DNA of 64,000 nt from JBEBSD01 sp040394475 (GCA_040394475.1 JBEBSD010000004.1:100830-164829); one strand, 5' to 3'. Shown: positions 40,486-49,360, numbered from the stretch's first letter. A program made the numbers and translations. Notes: generated by a model from the sequence alone, not told the origin.

Positions 40486-41559
40486 ATGAAAAATCTAACG
40501 AAAACCAGCTATACAGGCATCTTGCTGCTATCCCTCGGGCTGCTGGCAGGGTCCTGTACGAAAGATACCGACGGCAGCCCGCAGATCGAACCGGGAAATC
40601 TTGTACTGTCTTCCATATTACCCGATTCGGCTTCCGGCGGAACCATGGTTACGCTGACGGGGTCGGGCATCGGCGCCATCCGTTCCATCGTTTTTGAAAA
40701 AGACGAAACCCCGGCCGGGTTTTATCCGACATTGAATACAGAAGGTCATCTCATCTTCCGGGTTCCCGACGATGCTATCGGCGGCGATCAGCAGATCATC
40801 GTCACCAACAGTGCCGGCAAAAGTGCATCGATTCCTTTCCGTGTGCTCGCCTATCCGTCGGTCGCGGCCGCATCCAACTACAATTTCACAGAAGGCACAC
40901 AAGTTACGCTTACCGGCAACAACCTGGACGATGTCAATGCCGTCACCCTTACCGGTACCGCGGATGCCGCAACCATCATTTCCCAGTCCAAACGGGAACT
41001 GGTCATTGAATTCCCGCAATCCACCGCCGGCCGGACCACCCTGGACATTGTCAACACAACCGGCAAGCTGGTCACCACCCAGGAATTCGTCAACCTCGAC
41101 AAGGCCCTGCAAATCTTTACGGACGCCTATGGCGAGGGATTCGCCGACGGCTCCTGGGGAGACGCCGGGATTATTTCCACTACTGAATTCAAAACCGGAA
41201 CCGCTTCCGTCGGTAAAAATTACCAGCAGGGAAACTGGCACCTGATCAATTTTACCAACTGGTCGCCGTCTGTCCCCTATTCAGCAGATTACACCTACCT
41301 GTCGCTGTGGATCAAAGGCGCCTCCCGGGATTATTCCCTTTACATCACCACCGACGCAGGAACTGCCGGGTTTGGGGATTTTCCCGACGCCAACAAACTG
41401 GATGTAAAAGCGGAGGTATGGAACTATTACAAAATCAGGCTGGCTGACCTGGATTTCTGGTCGGCGGGAAAGACGCTTTCGCAATTGGCTTTCCGGATAC
41501 AAGGCCCCGACAGCCAGGATGAAGTCTTTTATTTTGACGATGTGATCCTGATTAAATAA
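40486..41559 (+). CDS. IPT/TIG-domain surface glycan-binding lipoprotein, 357 aa
   Basis: The position after SusD and the domain order mark it as a surface glycan-binding protein (the SusE/SGBP role). A lipoprotein signal ends LAGSC. Two IPT/TIG-type Ig domains follow: residues about 40-125 (LSSILPDSASGGTMVTLTGS, IRSIVFEKD) and about 126-205 (YNFTEGTQVTLTGNNLDDVN). The C-terminal 150 residues form a beta-sandwich like a carbohydrate-binding module (YTYLSLWIKGASRDYSLYIT, WNYYKIRLADLDFW, EVFYFDDVILIK). It has no catalytic motif. It presumably holds mannan at the cell surface for the GH26 enzyme. Confidence 0.88.
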   Translation: MKNLTKTSYTGILLLSLGLLAGSCTKDTDGSPQIEPGNLVLSSILPDSASGGTMVTLTGSGIGAIRSIVFEKDETPAGFYPTLNTEGHLIFRVPDDAIGGDQQIIVTNSAGKSASIPFRVLAYPSVAAASNYNFTEGTQVTLTGNNLDDVNAVTLTGTADAATIISQSKRELVIEFPQSTAGRTTLDIVNTTGKLVTTQEFVNLDKALQIFTDAYGEGFADGSWGDAGIISTTEFKTGTASVGKNYQQGNWHLINFTNWSPSVPYSADYTYLSLWIKGASRDYSLYITTDAGTAGFGDFPDANKLDVKAEVWNYYKIRLADLDFWSAGKTLSQLAFRIQGPDSQDEVFYFDDVILIK

Positions 41560-41566
41560 TCATTGA

Positions 41567-41604
41567 ATAAGCTGGAAGTTGCCGGATTGCAGCTTCCGGC
41601 TTAT
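41567..41604 (+). terminator. Intra-operon hairpin between the TIG gene and the GH26 gene
   Basis: A 12-bp stem pairs ATAAGCTGGAAG (41567-41578) with CTTCCGGCTTAT (41593-41604), with one G-T pair and a 14-nt loop. The hairpin starts 7 bp after the TIG-gene stop. The sequence after it (CTTGTTTAGG) is only weakly U-rich. It could be a partial terminator or an mRNA-stabilising 3' end that sets higher levels of the surface proteins than of the downstream enzymes. Confidence 0.5.
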
Positions 41605-41632
41605 CTTGTTTAGGAAACAACTTTGAATCGTC

Positions 41633-42742
41633 TTGAAGCACCTTTTACTTGTTATTCTCCTGTGCCATCCGCTGCTGTCAAGGGCGCAAACGGATTCCCT
41701 GGCGACGCCTGAAACCAGGGCTCTTTATGAAAACCTGAAACGTGCACGGAACGCGGGGGTCATGTTCGGGCACCAGGATGCCCTGGCGTATGGGATTCAG
41801 GGCAACCGGCGCTGGGTAGGAGAAGCCGGCCGTTCGGATATAAAAAGCAGTACAGGGCAACATCCTGCGGTGATAGGTTACGACCTGGGACATCTGGAGC
41901 TGGACGCTCCCAACAACCTGGACGGAGTGCCGTTTGATCAAATACGCGAAAACATCGTGCAAACCTATTTACGGGGAGGGGTAAATACCATCAGCTGGCA
42001 TCCCAACAACCCGCTGGACCTCTCCAAAACAACCTGGGACGCTGTCGCGCCTACCATTCCACGTATTCTCGACAACCCCGCCGATCAAAAGCAGTACCTG
42101 GCGATACTCGATAAGCTTTGCACCTTCTTCAAAAGCCTGAAAGGACCTGACGGAGAAGCTATTCCCGTGCTGTTCCGCCCTTATCACGAACATACCGGGG
42201 ACTGGTTCTGGTGGGGCGCTGCCCATTGCAGTCCGGCAGCCTATATTGCATTCTGGAAACTCACGGTCGATTATTTCCGCGGGCAAGGCGTACACAATCT
42301 GCTGATTGCCTATTCCACCGATTTCTTCCGGGATGAAGCGCATTACCTGGAACGCTACCCGGGACCCGAATACGTCGACTTGCTTGGCTTCGATATGTAT
42401 CACCGCAATGCCCCGGAACAGAACTCCGCTTTTATTACCGACACCCGGCGCATGGTCGCCACGGTCAGCGAGCTCGGACTCCGGCAGGACAAACTATGGG
42501 CCATTACAGAAACCGGACTGGAAACCTTGCCCGACCCCAGGTGGTGGTCGGAAGTCCTCCTCCCTATCGTAAAGGACAGCCATCTGACCTACGTACTGGT
42601 TTGGCGCAACGGCCGGCCGGATCATTATTATGCACCTTATCCGGGACAAACGAGTGAAGCTGATTTCAAGAAGGTTGTCCGGGAGCATACCCTGTTGCTT
42701 GAAAAACCCGTCCGGAAACTTCGTTTGTATCAGCGCCCCTAA
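41633..42742 (+). CDS. GH26 beta-mannanase/mannobiohydrolase, exported, 369 aa
   Basis: Glycoside hydrolase family 26 retaining enzyme cutting beta-1,4-mannan. The start is a TTG: an in-frame TGA at 41624-41626 closes the frame upstream, and TTG-AAG-CAC begins a good signal peptide (MKHLLLVILLCHPLLSRAQ). The GH26 fold is recognisable from VMFGHQDALAYG and the YDLGHLELD region. The catalytic acid/base is E186 in RPYHEHTGDWFWWG and the nucleophile is E293 in ITETGLE, with VLVWRNGRPDHYYAPYPGQ after it. Length is typical of single-domain GH26. It sits 30 bp after the hairpin and 23 bp before the symporter gene. It may release mannobiose, the substrate of the downstream epimerase. Confidence 0.94.
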   Translation: MKHLLLVILLCHPLLSRAQTDSLATPETRALYENLKRARNAGVMFGHQDALAYGIQGNRRWVGEAGRSDIKSSTGQHPAVIGYDLGHLELDAPNNLDGVPFDQIRENIVQTYLRGGVNTISWHPNNPLDLSKTTWDAVAPTIPRILDNPADQKQYLAILDKLCTFFKSLKGPDGEAIPVLFRPYHEHTGDWFWWGAAHCSPAAYIAFWKLTVDYFRGQGVHNLLIAYSTDFFRDEAHYLERYPGPEYVDLLGFDMYHRNAPEQNSAFITDTRRMVATVSELGLRQDKLWAITETGLETLPDPRWWSEVLLPIVKDSHLTYVLVWRNGRPDHYYAPYPGQTSEADFKKVVREHTLLLEKPVRKLRLYQRP

Positions 42743-42765
42743 TTCTACGAAATACGCCACCGTTT

Positions 42766-44583
42766 ATGCAACTCCGGACAATTGACTACTTCGTAATCCT
42801 GCTTTACCTGGTCGCAGTTTCCAGCCTGGGTATTGTACTCCGCAACCGTGGAAAGAAGAGCAAGGACGACTACCTGCTCGGCGGAAAAAACCTCCCCTGG
42901 TGGATGCTGGGCATTTCCAACGCCTCCGGCATGTTCGATATTTCCGGAACCTTATGGATGGTGTCCATCATGTTTGTCTACGGTGTAAAAAGCATCTGGC
43001 TCCCCTGGCTCTGGCCGGTCTTCAACCAGGTATTCATGTTTGTTTTTCTCGCAGCCTGGCTGCGGCGGTCGAATGTCACTACCGGTGCGGAGTGGATGCT
43101 GTTCCGTTTCGGGGACACCCAACGGGCGTCCCGGGCACATGCGATCATTATCGTATTTGCCCTGGTCAGCTGCCTGGGCTTTATGGCTTACGGCTTTATC
43201 GGGCTGGGGAAATTCATCGAAATCTTTATTCCTTTCCAGCTGCTGGAACCCTATATCCCTTTTACCGTGGCTCCGGAATACGTCGCCCACTTTTACGGTA
43301 TTATTTTCACGCTCATCGCTATGTTCTACGCGGTGATGGGAGGAATGACCAGTATTGTGTGGGCCGATATCATACAATATGCATTCATGGCCGTCGGTTC
43401 GGTTACGGTAGCCGTCATCGCTGCAATGGAGCTTTCCGGCTCCGCATTGCCCGTGCCTGACGGCTGGCGCCAACTGTTTTTCGGCTGGCATCTCAACCTT
43501 GACTGGTCGGCTGTCATCGCGGAGGTGAATACTAAAATTGAGGCAGACCGTTTTGAACCCTTCGGGATATTCTTTGCCCTCATGGCAGCCAAAGGGATCC
43601 TGGCCAGTATTGCCGGTCCTACCCCCAATTATGACATGCAAAAAATACTTTCTACCCGTTCCCCGAAGGAAGCGGCGCTCATGAGCATGTCGGTGAATAT
43701 CATCCTGCTGCCGACCCGTTACCTGATGATTATCGGTTTTACCGTACTCGGTTTACTGCATTACCACGAACTGAACCTGGGGATAAACGGCGCGGTCGAT
43801 TTTGAAAAAATACTCCCGGCCGTCATGTCTTCGGTTATTCCGGCCGGGCTGCTGGGGCTGTTTCTGGTGGAGCTGATGGCCGCTTTTATGGGGACCTTCG
43901 CCGGTACGCTCAATACAGCGCAAGCCTACCTGGTCAACGACATTTATTTAAAATCGGTCAAACCGGACGCTTCGCAGGTGCAAATCAACCGCATCCAGCT
44001 CCTGACAGGCGTAACGGTCGTACTGATCAGTATCCTGATCGGGATCTACACCAAAGATGTGAACAGTATCCTGCAGTGGATTGTCGGAGCCTTGTATGGC
44101 GGTTACATTGCCGCCAACGTCTTAAAATGGTACTGGTGGCGTTTCAATTCCACCGGCTTTTTCTGGGGAATGGCTATCGGAATTCTGGCTGCCATGATTT
44201 TCCCGACCCTTTTCCCCCACACGGTTCCGCTGTATTATTTCCCGCTTATCCTGATCCTCTCGTTTGCCGGATCCGTGGCCGGGTCTTTGCTCACCCCGCC
44301 CACTGAGATGAACGTGCTCAAAAATTTTTACAGAAATGTAAATCCATGGGGCTTTTGGGGACCCGTGCGGGAGCAGGTTTGCCTGGAAAATCCGGATTTC
44401 ATTCCCAATAACCGGTTCAGGAAAGACATGTTCAATGTCACAATAGGCGTGATTGCCCAAACGGCAATCACGGCCTTGCCAGTGTTCGTGATCCTGCTCA
44501 TGCCTTTCGAGGGAATGGTTACGGCAACGGTGTTGGCGCTCTGTATCCTGATCCTGTACCGGACGTGGTACAGGCAACTTTAA
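42766..44583 (+). CDS. Sodium:solute symporter (SSS family), 605 aa
   Basis: An inner-membrane sodium-coupled transporter with about 13-14 hydrophobic helices. The family pattern is seen at the start (IDYFVILLYLVAVSSLGIVL, SKDDYLLGGKNLPWW, GISNASGMFDISGTLW) and in the middle (FYAVMGGMTSIVWADIIQY, GTFAGTLNTAQAYLVNDIYL). An unusual C-terminal cytoplasmic/membrane extension (NPWGFWGPVREQV, FNVTIGVIAQTAITALPVFV) makes it longer than the usual 500-550. Its place between the GH26 and GH130 genes indicates uptake of mannobiose or mannosylglucose into the cytoplasm (inference from context). Confidence 0.92.
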   Translation: MQLRTIDYFVILLYLVAVSSLGIVLRNRGKKSKDDYLLGGKNLPWWMLGISNASGMFDISGTLWMVSIMFVYGVKSIWLPWLWPVFNQVFMFVFLAAWLRRSNVTTGAEWMLFRFGDTQRASRAHAIIIVFALVSCLGFMAYGFIGLGKFIEIFIPFQLLEPYIPFTVAPEYVAHFYGIIFTLIAMFYAVMGGMTSIVWADIIQYAFMAVGSVTVAVIAAMELSGSALPVPDGWRQLFFGWHLNLDWSAVIAEVNTKIEADRFEPFGIFFALMAAKGILASIAGPTPNYDMQKILSTRSPKEAALMSMSVNIILLPTRYLMIIGFTVLGLLHYHELNLGINGAVDFEKILPAVMSSVIPAGLLGLFLVELMAAFMGTFAGTLNTAQAYLVNDIYLKSVKPDASQVQINRIQLLTGVTVVLISILIGIYTKDVNSILQWIVGALYGGYIAANVLKWYWWRFNSTGFFWGMAIGILAAMIFPTLFPHTVPLYYFPLILILSFAGSVAGSLLTPPTEMNVLKNFYRNVNPWGFWGPVREQVCLENPDFIPNNRFRKDMFNVTIGVIAQTAITALPVFVILLMPFEGMVTATVLALCILILYRTWYRQL

Positions 44584-44632
44584 ATCTATCCACTGCTATT
44601 CAGAATGCTTACCTGAACAAACGATCATCATC

Positions 44633-45859
44633 ATGTCACTTTTTTCACAAAGGCTCGGAGAACTGACCAAAGCGCACGAAAACCTGATCAACAGGTCCAA
44701 TAAGGCAGAAGCGTGGGGGAACGGTCTTCTCAAGCGCTATATCCACCCCGTCCTTACTGCCGGACACGTCCCTTTGTTCTGGGAATACGACCTGAACCCG
44801 GAAACCAACCCGCATCTGATGAAGCGCTTTGGGATCAATGCGGTATTCAATGCAGGCGCCATCAAACTGGGGGACCGCTACGTGCTGGTTGCGCGCGTAG
44901 AAGGCTATGACCGGAAGTCGTTTTTTGCGATCGCCGAAAGCCCGGATGGTCTTAGCAACTTTCATTTCCGCGACTATCCGGTTGAACTGCCGGAAACGGC
45001 GGATCCGGATATTAATGTCTACGATATGCGGCTTACTTCTCATGAAGACGGCTGGATTTACGGGTTGTTCTGTACAGAGCGGAAAGACCAGCAGGCGCCG
45101 CCGGGCGACGAAACAGCAGCTATCGCTAAATGCGGGATCGTACGGACCAGGGACCTGAACCAGTGGGAACGCCTGCCCGACCTGGTCACCAATTCGCCGC
45201 AGCAGCGGAATGTGGTGCTGCATCCTGAATTCTATAAGGGGAAATATGCCTTTTATACACGCCCTCAGGATGGATTCATCCAGTCAGGGTCACAGGGAGG
45301 CATCTGCCTGGGGCTTTCGGACTGTATTGAAAACGCCCAAGTCACCATCGAGCACGTCCTCGATCCCAAGCGCTATCACACGATCTACGAAGCTAAAAAC
45401 GGACAAGGTCCGCCCCCGCTTAAGACTCCGGACGGCTGGCTGCACCTGGCACATGGGGTCCGGCACACTGCGGCAGGGCTCCGCTATACCCTATACCTCT
45501 TTATGACGGCGCTCGATCACCCTGACCGGGTTATTTACCGGCCCGGTGGCTATTTTATGGCACCTCATGGCATCGAACGGATCGGCGATGTCTCGAATGT
45601 ACTGTTTGCCAATGGCTGGATCGCCGATCCTGACGGAAAAGTGTTTATTTACTATGCATCCTCCGATACCCGGCTGCATGTAGCGACCACCACCATGGAT
45701 CAGCTGCTCGATTATGTCAAAAATACCCCGCCCGATAACGGCCGGTCCGCCGGTTCCGTCAAAACCCTGAATGCCCTGATCCGGAATAATTTGAACTATC
45801 TTGCAGAAACATCCGTACCAAAAGACTTCAGCCATGGATCTCACCTTATTTCGGGATGA
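44633..45859 (+). CDS. GH130 4-O-beta-D-mannosyl-D-glucose phosphorylase, 408 aa
   Basis: Cleaves mannosyl-beta-1,4-glucose with phosphate to mannose-1-phosphate and glucose in the cytoplasm. The five-bladed propeller family GH130 is evident from FNAGAIKLGDRYVLVARVEG, FFAIAESPDGLSNF, DPDINVYDMRLTSHEDGWIY and HTIYEAKNGQGPPPLKTPDG. The proton-donor aspartate is D131 in VYDMR. The N-terminal region (RLGELTKAHENLINR) and full length match subfamily 1 enzymes. There is no signal peptide. Its 3' end overlaps the epimerase gene by 26 bp, so the two are coupled. Together they form the known mannobiose route. Confidence 0.93.
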   Translation: MSLFSQRLGELTKAHENLINRSNKAEAWGNGLLKRYIHPVLTAGHVPLFWEYDLNPETNPHLMKRFGINAVFNAGAIKLGDRYVLVARVEGYDRKSFFAIAESPDGLSNFHFRDYPVELPETADPDINVYDMRLTSHEDGWIYGLFCTERKDQQAPPGDETAAIAKCGIVRTRDLNQWERLPDLVTNSPQQRNVVLHPEFYKGKYAFYTRPQDGFIQSGSQGGICLGLSDCIENAQVTIEHVLDPKRYHTIYEAKNGQGPPPLKTPDGWLHLAHGVRHTAAGLRYTLYLFMTALDHPDRVIYRPGGYFMAPHGIERIGDVSNVLFANGWIADPDGKVFIYYASSDTRLHVATTTMDQLLDYVKNTPPDNGRSAGSVKTLNALIRNNLNYLAETSVPKDFSHGSHLISG

Positions 45860-47015
45860 ACTGCAAACAGAGCTGCACAGGATCCTGGATTTCTGGGAAC
45901 AGTATGCACCCGACAAACAATACGGCGGGTTTATCGGCCGCATGGATCACGAAGGCACCGTGTACCCGGAGGCCGAAAAGGGGGCCGTCCTTAACACGCG
46001 AATTCTCTGGACTTTTTCGGCGGCCTACAGCTACCTGCAAAAACCGGCTTACCTGACCCTTGCCAAACGGGCCTTTGAGTACATTTATTCCCATTTTTAC
46101 GACCACCGTCACGGAGGCACCTTCTGGTCGGTGAGTGCAAAGGGTGAGCCGTTGCAACGCCGGAAGCAAGTATACGGGCAGGCATTCTCGATATACGGGC
46201 TCAGCGAGTTCTATCGCATCCATCCCGACAAGGCGGCACTGGACCTGGCCCGGGGCATCTATGAAAACCTGGAAACACACAGCTTTGACCCCGAAATGGG
46301 CGGCTACGTGGAGGCATTCTCGGAAGACTGGACGCCCATCGAAGACATGCGCCTGGGTGGCGGAGGTCTCAATGCCCCCAAGACCATGAATACCCATCTG
46401 CATCTTATTGAGGCCTACGTTAACCTCTACCATAGCTGGCCCGACCTGCGGCTCCGGAAAAGCATCGAGTCCCTGCTGGAAGTATTTGACCGCCATATTA
46501 TCGACCGTAAGACCCGGCACATGGTGCTTTATTCTTCCATGGATTGGAAAGTTCTGTCGGATGCAATATCGTACGGACACGATATTGAGGCATCCTGGTT
46601 GCTGCAGGAAGCAGCCGAGGCCCTGCATCAGGAAGCGCTGCATGCCAAATGGACCCAAACTGCCGCAGCAATGGCCAGGGCCACGCTCAGCGGTATGGCG
46701 CCCGACGGAAGCCTGTACCATGAATACAGCCCCGGCACGGGGCACTGGGACAAACACCGGGAGTGGTGGGTATCGGCAGAAGCCGTCGTCGGTTACTTCA
46801 ATGCCTGGAAAATCACTCAGGACCCTGTTTTCCTGAAGCACACCCTGGCCGTATGGAAATTCACCAAAACCCACCTGCTGGACCTGAAAGGCGGTGAATG
46901 GTTTACTGGCGTAAACGATGATTATTCTCTTGTAAACGGAAACAAAATCAGTTTATGGAAATGCCCCTACCATAATACACGCATGTGTCTGGAAGTCCTT
47001 CGGAGATTCGGCTGA
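45834..47015 (+). CDS. Cellobiose (mannobiose) 2-epimerase, AGE family, 393 aa
   Basis: Converts beta-1,4-mannobiose to mannosylglucose. It is an alpha6/alpha6-barrel protein of the acylglucosamine-2-epimerase superfamily. Cellobiose-epimerase-type motifs are visible: DFWEQYAPDKQYGGFIGRMD, KGAVLNTRILWTFSAAYSYL, APKTMNTHLHLIEAYVNLYH, SYGHDIEASWLLQEAAEAL with the catalytic H249, EWWVSAEAVVGYFNAW, and KCPYHNTRMCLEVLRR with the catalytic H380. The start MDLTLFRDEL is chosen over an upstream ATG at 45801 because the family begins here. Overlap with the GH130 gene is 26 bp. It is cytoplasmic. Confidence 0.94.
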   Translation: MDLTLFRDELQTELHRILDFWEQYAPDKQYGGFIGRMDHEGTVYPEAEKGAVLNTRILWTFSAAYSYLQKPAYLTLAKRAFEYIYSHFYDHRHGGTFWSVSAKGEPLQRRKQVYGQAFSIYGLSEFYRIHPDKAALDLARGIYENLETHSFDPEMGGYVEAFSEDWTPIEDMRLGGGGLNAPKTMNTHLHLIEAYVNLYHSWPDLRLRKSIESLLEVFDRHIIDRKTRHMVLYSSMDWKVLSDAISYGHDIEASWLLQEAAEALHQEALHAKWTQTAAAMARATLSGMAPDGSLYHEYSPGTGHWDKHREWWVSAEAVVGYFNAWKITQDPVFLKHTLAVWKFTKTHLLDLKGGEWFTGVNDDYSLVNGNKISLWKCPYHNTRMCLEVLRRFG

Positions 47016-47104
47016 CAAGGCACGGCCTCTCCTGAAATTTTAGGGGGTTATTTCATTTTTACTTTGTAATTTTCGGGGCAAACGACATTTCTAATCGAAC
47101 CACT

Positions 47105-47617
47105 ATGGATTTTTTTCCGGCAAGCATCGACAAAGCCACTGTTTTTGACCAGGTAGAACGTTTTATCCGCGACCAGGGATTCACTGTCGTCGATAAAGAT
47201 GCCTCCAGGCCCTGGGGAGGCTTTCTGGTACTGGAAGAAACCCAGGCGCCCCTGTTTATCGAAACCTTCTTCCCGCATTTATCCCTGAAAGATTTTGAAG
47301 GCTACCCGAAGCTGAGCCCTAAACTATTGATCGTTGCCCCGGACAAACGGCTCTCCTGGCAATATCACTTCCGCCGTGCTGAAATCTGGAAAGTAATCGG
47401 CGGCAACGCGGCGATCGTCATCAGCGACACGGACGAGGAAACTCCCCAGCAGGCATTGCCCCTGGGCACGGTGGTCAGCTTGAAAAAAGGAGAGCGCCAC
47501 CGCCTGGTAGGTACGGATGAGTACGGCATCATTGCCGAAATCTGGCAGCACACCGATCCAACCCAACCCTCGGACGAAGATGACATCGTACGCGTCCAGG
47601 ACGATTTCGGACGCTGA
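47105..47617 (+). CDS. Mannose-6-phosphate-isomerase-like cupin protein, 170 aa
   Basis: A single-domain cupin. The type II phosphomannose isomerase pattern is visible: RPWGGFLVLEE, then RLSWQYHFRRAEIWKVIGGN with metal-binding His and Glu, LPLGTVVSLKKGERHRL with another His, and AEIWQHTDP near the end. In type II isomerases this domain interconverts mannose-6-phosphate and fructose-6-phosphate. It is 89 bp after the epimerase gene and has a possible TACTTTG -7 element at 47060-47066, so it may be partly independent. A role in feeding mannose phosphates to glycolysis fits the locus (inference). A sugar-nucleotide or heptose role is an alternative. Confidence 0.75.
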   Translation: MDFFPASIDKATVFDQVERFIRDQGFTVVDKDASRPWGGFLVLEETQAPLFIETFFPHLSLKDFEGYPKLSPKLLIVAPDKRLSWQYHFRRAEIWKVIGGNAAIVISDTDEETPQQALPLGTVVSLKKGERHRLVGTDEYGIIAEIWQHTDPTQPSDEDDIVRVQDDFGR

Positions 47618-47657
47618 CACAGGTCCCGGGAAAGCTGTATGCCTTTAAATCCTGCAA

Positions 47658-47765
47658 AATAACACAGAGGTTTTACATAGAAGGTACACTGAGTTATTCT
47701 ATTTATTCATTTCTCTGTGTACCTCCGTGTTATTTTTCTCTGCGTAACTCCGTGTTACTTTTCTT
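47658..47765. repeat. Inverted CTCTGTGTAAC/CCGTGTTA repeat, bidirectional terminator-like
   Basis: AATAACACAGAGG (47658-47670) pairs imperfectly with CCTCCGTGTTATT (47722-47734), and inside it GGTACACTGAG with CTCTGTGTACC. A third related segment, CTCTGCGTAACTCCGTGTTA, follows to 47757 and ends in a T-rich tract. T-runs flank both sides of the main dyad, and the element lies between two convergent genes, so it can terminate transcription in both directions. The multi-copy look (three versions of the same 20-mer) suggests a family of intergenic repeats. Confidence 0.7.
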
Positions 47766-49226
47766 TTAAATCACCTCCAATATACGTTCAGTCGCGACCT
47801 CGAAGCCGATCTTTTCTTTTAAAGCGCTAATGGGGACGCGTTCCTGCAAGGTGGTGTCACGATGACGGATGGTAACCGTTTCATCTTCCATCGTTTGATA
47901 ATCAACGGCAATGCAAAACGGCGTACCGATCAGATCCTGGCGGGTATACCGCTTCCCGATTGCCGCATTGTCATCGTAAACGGTCCGGAACGCCGACTTA
48001 AGCGAAGCGGTCAGCGCCTGCGCCTTTTCTGCCAGCCCGTCTTTTTTCACCAATGGCAACACTGCCGCCTTAATCGGTGCCAAAGCCGGGTGCAGTTTTA
48101 GATAGGTTCTTTCCTTTTCGTTGTCACCTGCTACCTCCCGGGTAAATGCATTGCAAAAAGTGGCCAGGAATAGCCGGTCGGCGCCTACAGACGTCTCCAC
48201 TACATACGGAATATAATTCTGGTTGATCTCCGGATCGAAATACTGCATTTTCTTTTTAGACAGCTCCTGATGGTTGCGGAGATCAAAATCCGTTCGCGAG
48301 TGGATTCCTTCGATTTCGCGAAACCCAAAAGGGAACTGGTATTCGATATCCACCGCCGCATTAGCGTAATGTGCGAGTTTCTCATGATCATGGTACTGAA
48401 GCTTTGCTGCGGGAAGGCCTATCGCCTGATGGAACCTCAACCGTTGCTCTTTCCAGTTATTGTACCATTCCATTTCCGTTCCGGGCCGTACAAAAAACTG
48501 CATTTCCATCTGCTCAAACTCCCGCATCCGGAAAGTAAACTGCCGCGCCACGATTTCATTCCGGAAGGCCTTTCCGATCTGTGCAATCCCAAAGGGCACT
48601 TTCATCCGGCCGCTTTTCTGGACATTAAGAAAATTCACGAAAATCCCCTGCGCCGTTTCCGGACGCAGGTAAATGAGACTGGCATCCTCGGCCACGGATC
48701 CCACCTGCGTGCTGAACATCAGGTTAAACTGCCTTACTTCCGTCCAGTTGGCTGTTTTGGAAACCGGACATGTAATATTTTCAGCAATAATCAATTCCCG
48801 CACGCCCTCCAGGTCCTCTGCTCCCAGCAAACGTCCCATCTCCGCCAGCAAGGCAGCGGCCTTTTCGGGGGCGCCGTTTTGCGCGTATTCCTCTGCTTTC
48901 CCTTCCAGCAGCTGGTCCGCGCGGTATCTTTTTTTGGAATCTTTGTTATCGACCATCGGATCGTTGAAGCCATCCACGTGGCCTGAAGCTTTCCAGGTCA
49001 GGGGGTGCATGAATATCGAAGCGTCTATCCCTACAATGTTATCATGCAGCTGGGTCATGGCCTTCCACCAGGCCATTTTCAAATTATTCTTCAACTCTAC
49101 CCCATTCTGCCCATAATCATATACCGCCTGTAAACCATCGTAAATTTCTGAAGAGGGAAACACGAATCCGTATTCTTTGGCATGCGAAATGATATCCTGT
49201 AGCGAGGTAGCAGGTACTTGCGTCAT
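47766..49226 (-). CDS. glyQS: Glycine--tRNA ligase, homodimeric class II type, 486 aa
   Basis: Charges tRNA-Gly. Features of the alpha2 enzyme: an N-terminal part with YGFVFPSSEIYDGLQAVYDY and GVELKNNLKMAWW, motif 2 with AFRNEIVARQFTFRMREFEQ, ETAQGIFVNFLNVQKSGRMK, motif 3 around TSVGADRLFLATFCNAF, and the C-terminal anticodon-binding domain (LAPIKAAVLPLVKKDGLAEK, RYTRQDLIGTPFCIAVDYQT). Length is usual. It is a single essential gene. Its promoter is TACTTTTG at 49289-49296 on the same strand; the HhH gene is transcribed divergently. Confidence 0.97.
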   Translation of the reverse strand: MTQVPATSLQDIISHAKEYGFVFPSSEIYDGLQAVYDYGQNGVELKNNLKMAWWKAMTQLHDNIVGIDASIFMHPLTWKASGHVDGFNDPMVDNKDSKKRYRADQLLEGKAEEYAQNGAPEKAAALLAEMGRLLGAEDLEGVRELIIAENITCPVSKTANWTEVRQFNLMFSTQVGSVAEDASLIYLRPETAQGIFVNFLNVQKSGRMKVPFGIAQIGKAFRNEIVARQFTFRMREFEQMEMQFFVRPGTEMEWYNNWKEQRLRFHQAIGLPAAKLQYHDHEKLAHYANAAVDIEYQFPFGFREIEGIHSRTDFDLRNHQELSKKKMQYFDPEINQNYIPYVVETSVGADRLFLATFCNAFTREVAGDNEKERTYLKLHPALAPIKAAVLPLVKKDGLAEKAQALTASLKSAFRTVYDDNAAIGKRYTRQDLIGTPFCIAVDYQTMEDETVTIRHRDTTLQERVPISALKEKIGFEVATERILEVI

Positions 49227-49288
49227 TTTATCTTCAATTTTAAGCTATTCAATTTTTCCTGTATGCAGTCGACCGCTTGAGTGCAGGG

Positions 49289-49296
49289 CAAAAGTA
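49289..49296 (-). promoter_or_regulatory. Probable -7 box (TACTTTTG) for glyQS
   Basis: The complement reads TACTTTTG, a full TAnnTTTG match, 63 bp before the glyQS start. On the opposite strand a variant TATTTTG at 49319-49325 probably serves the divergent HhH gene. Confidence 0.5.
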
Positions 49297-49360
49297 AGGA
49301 TTTTTATACATTATTGCTTATTTTGCAACGATTGCTATACCGCATTAACGACACACTATC

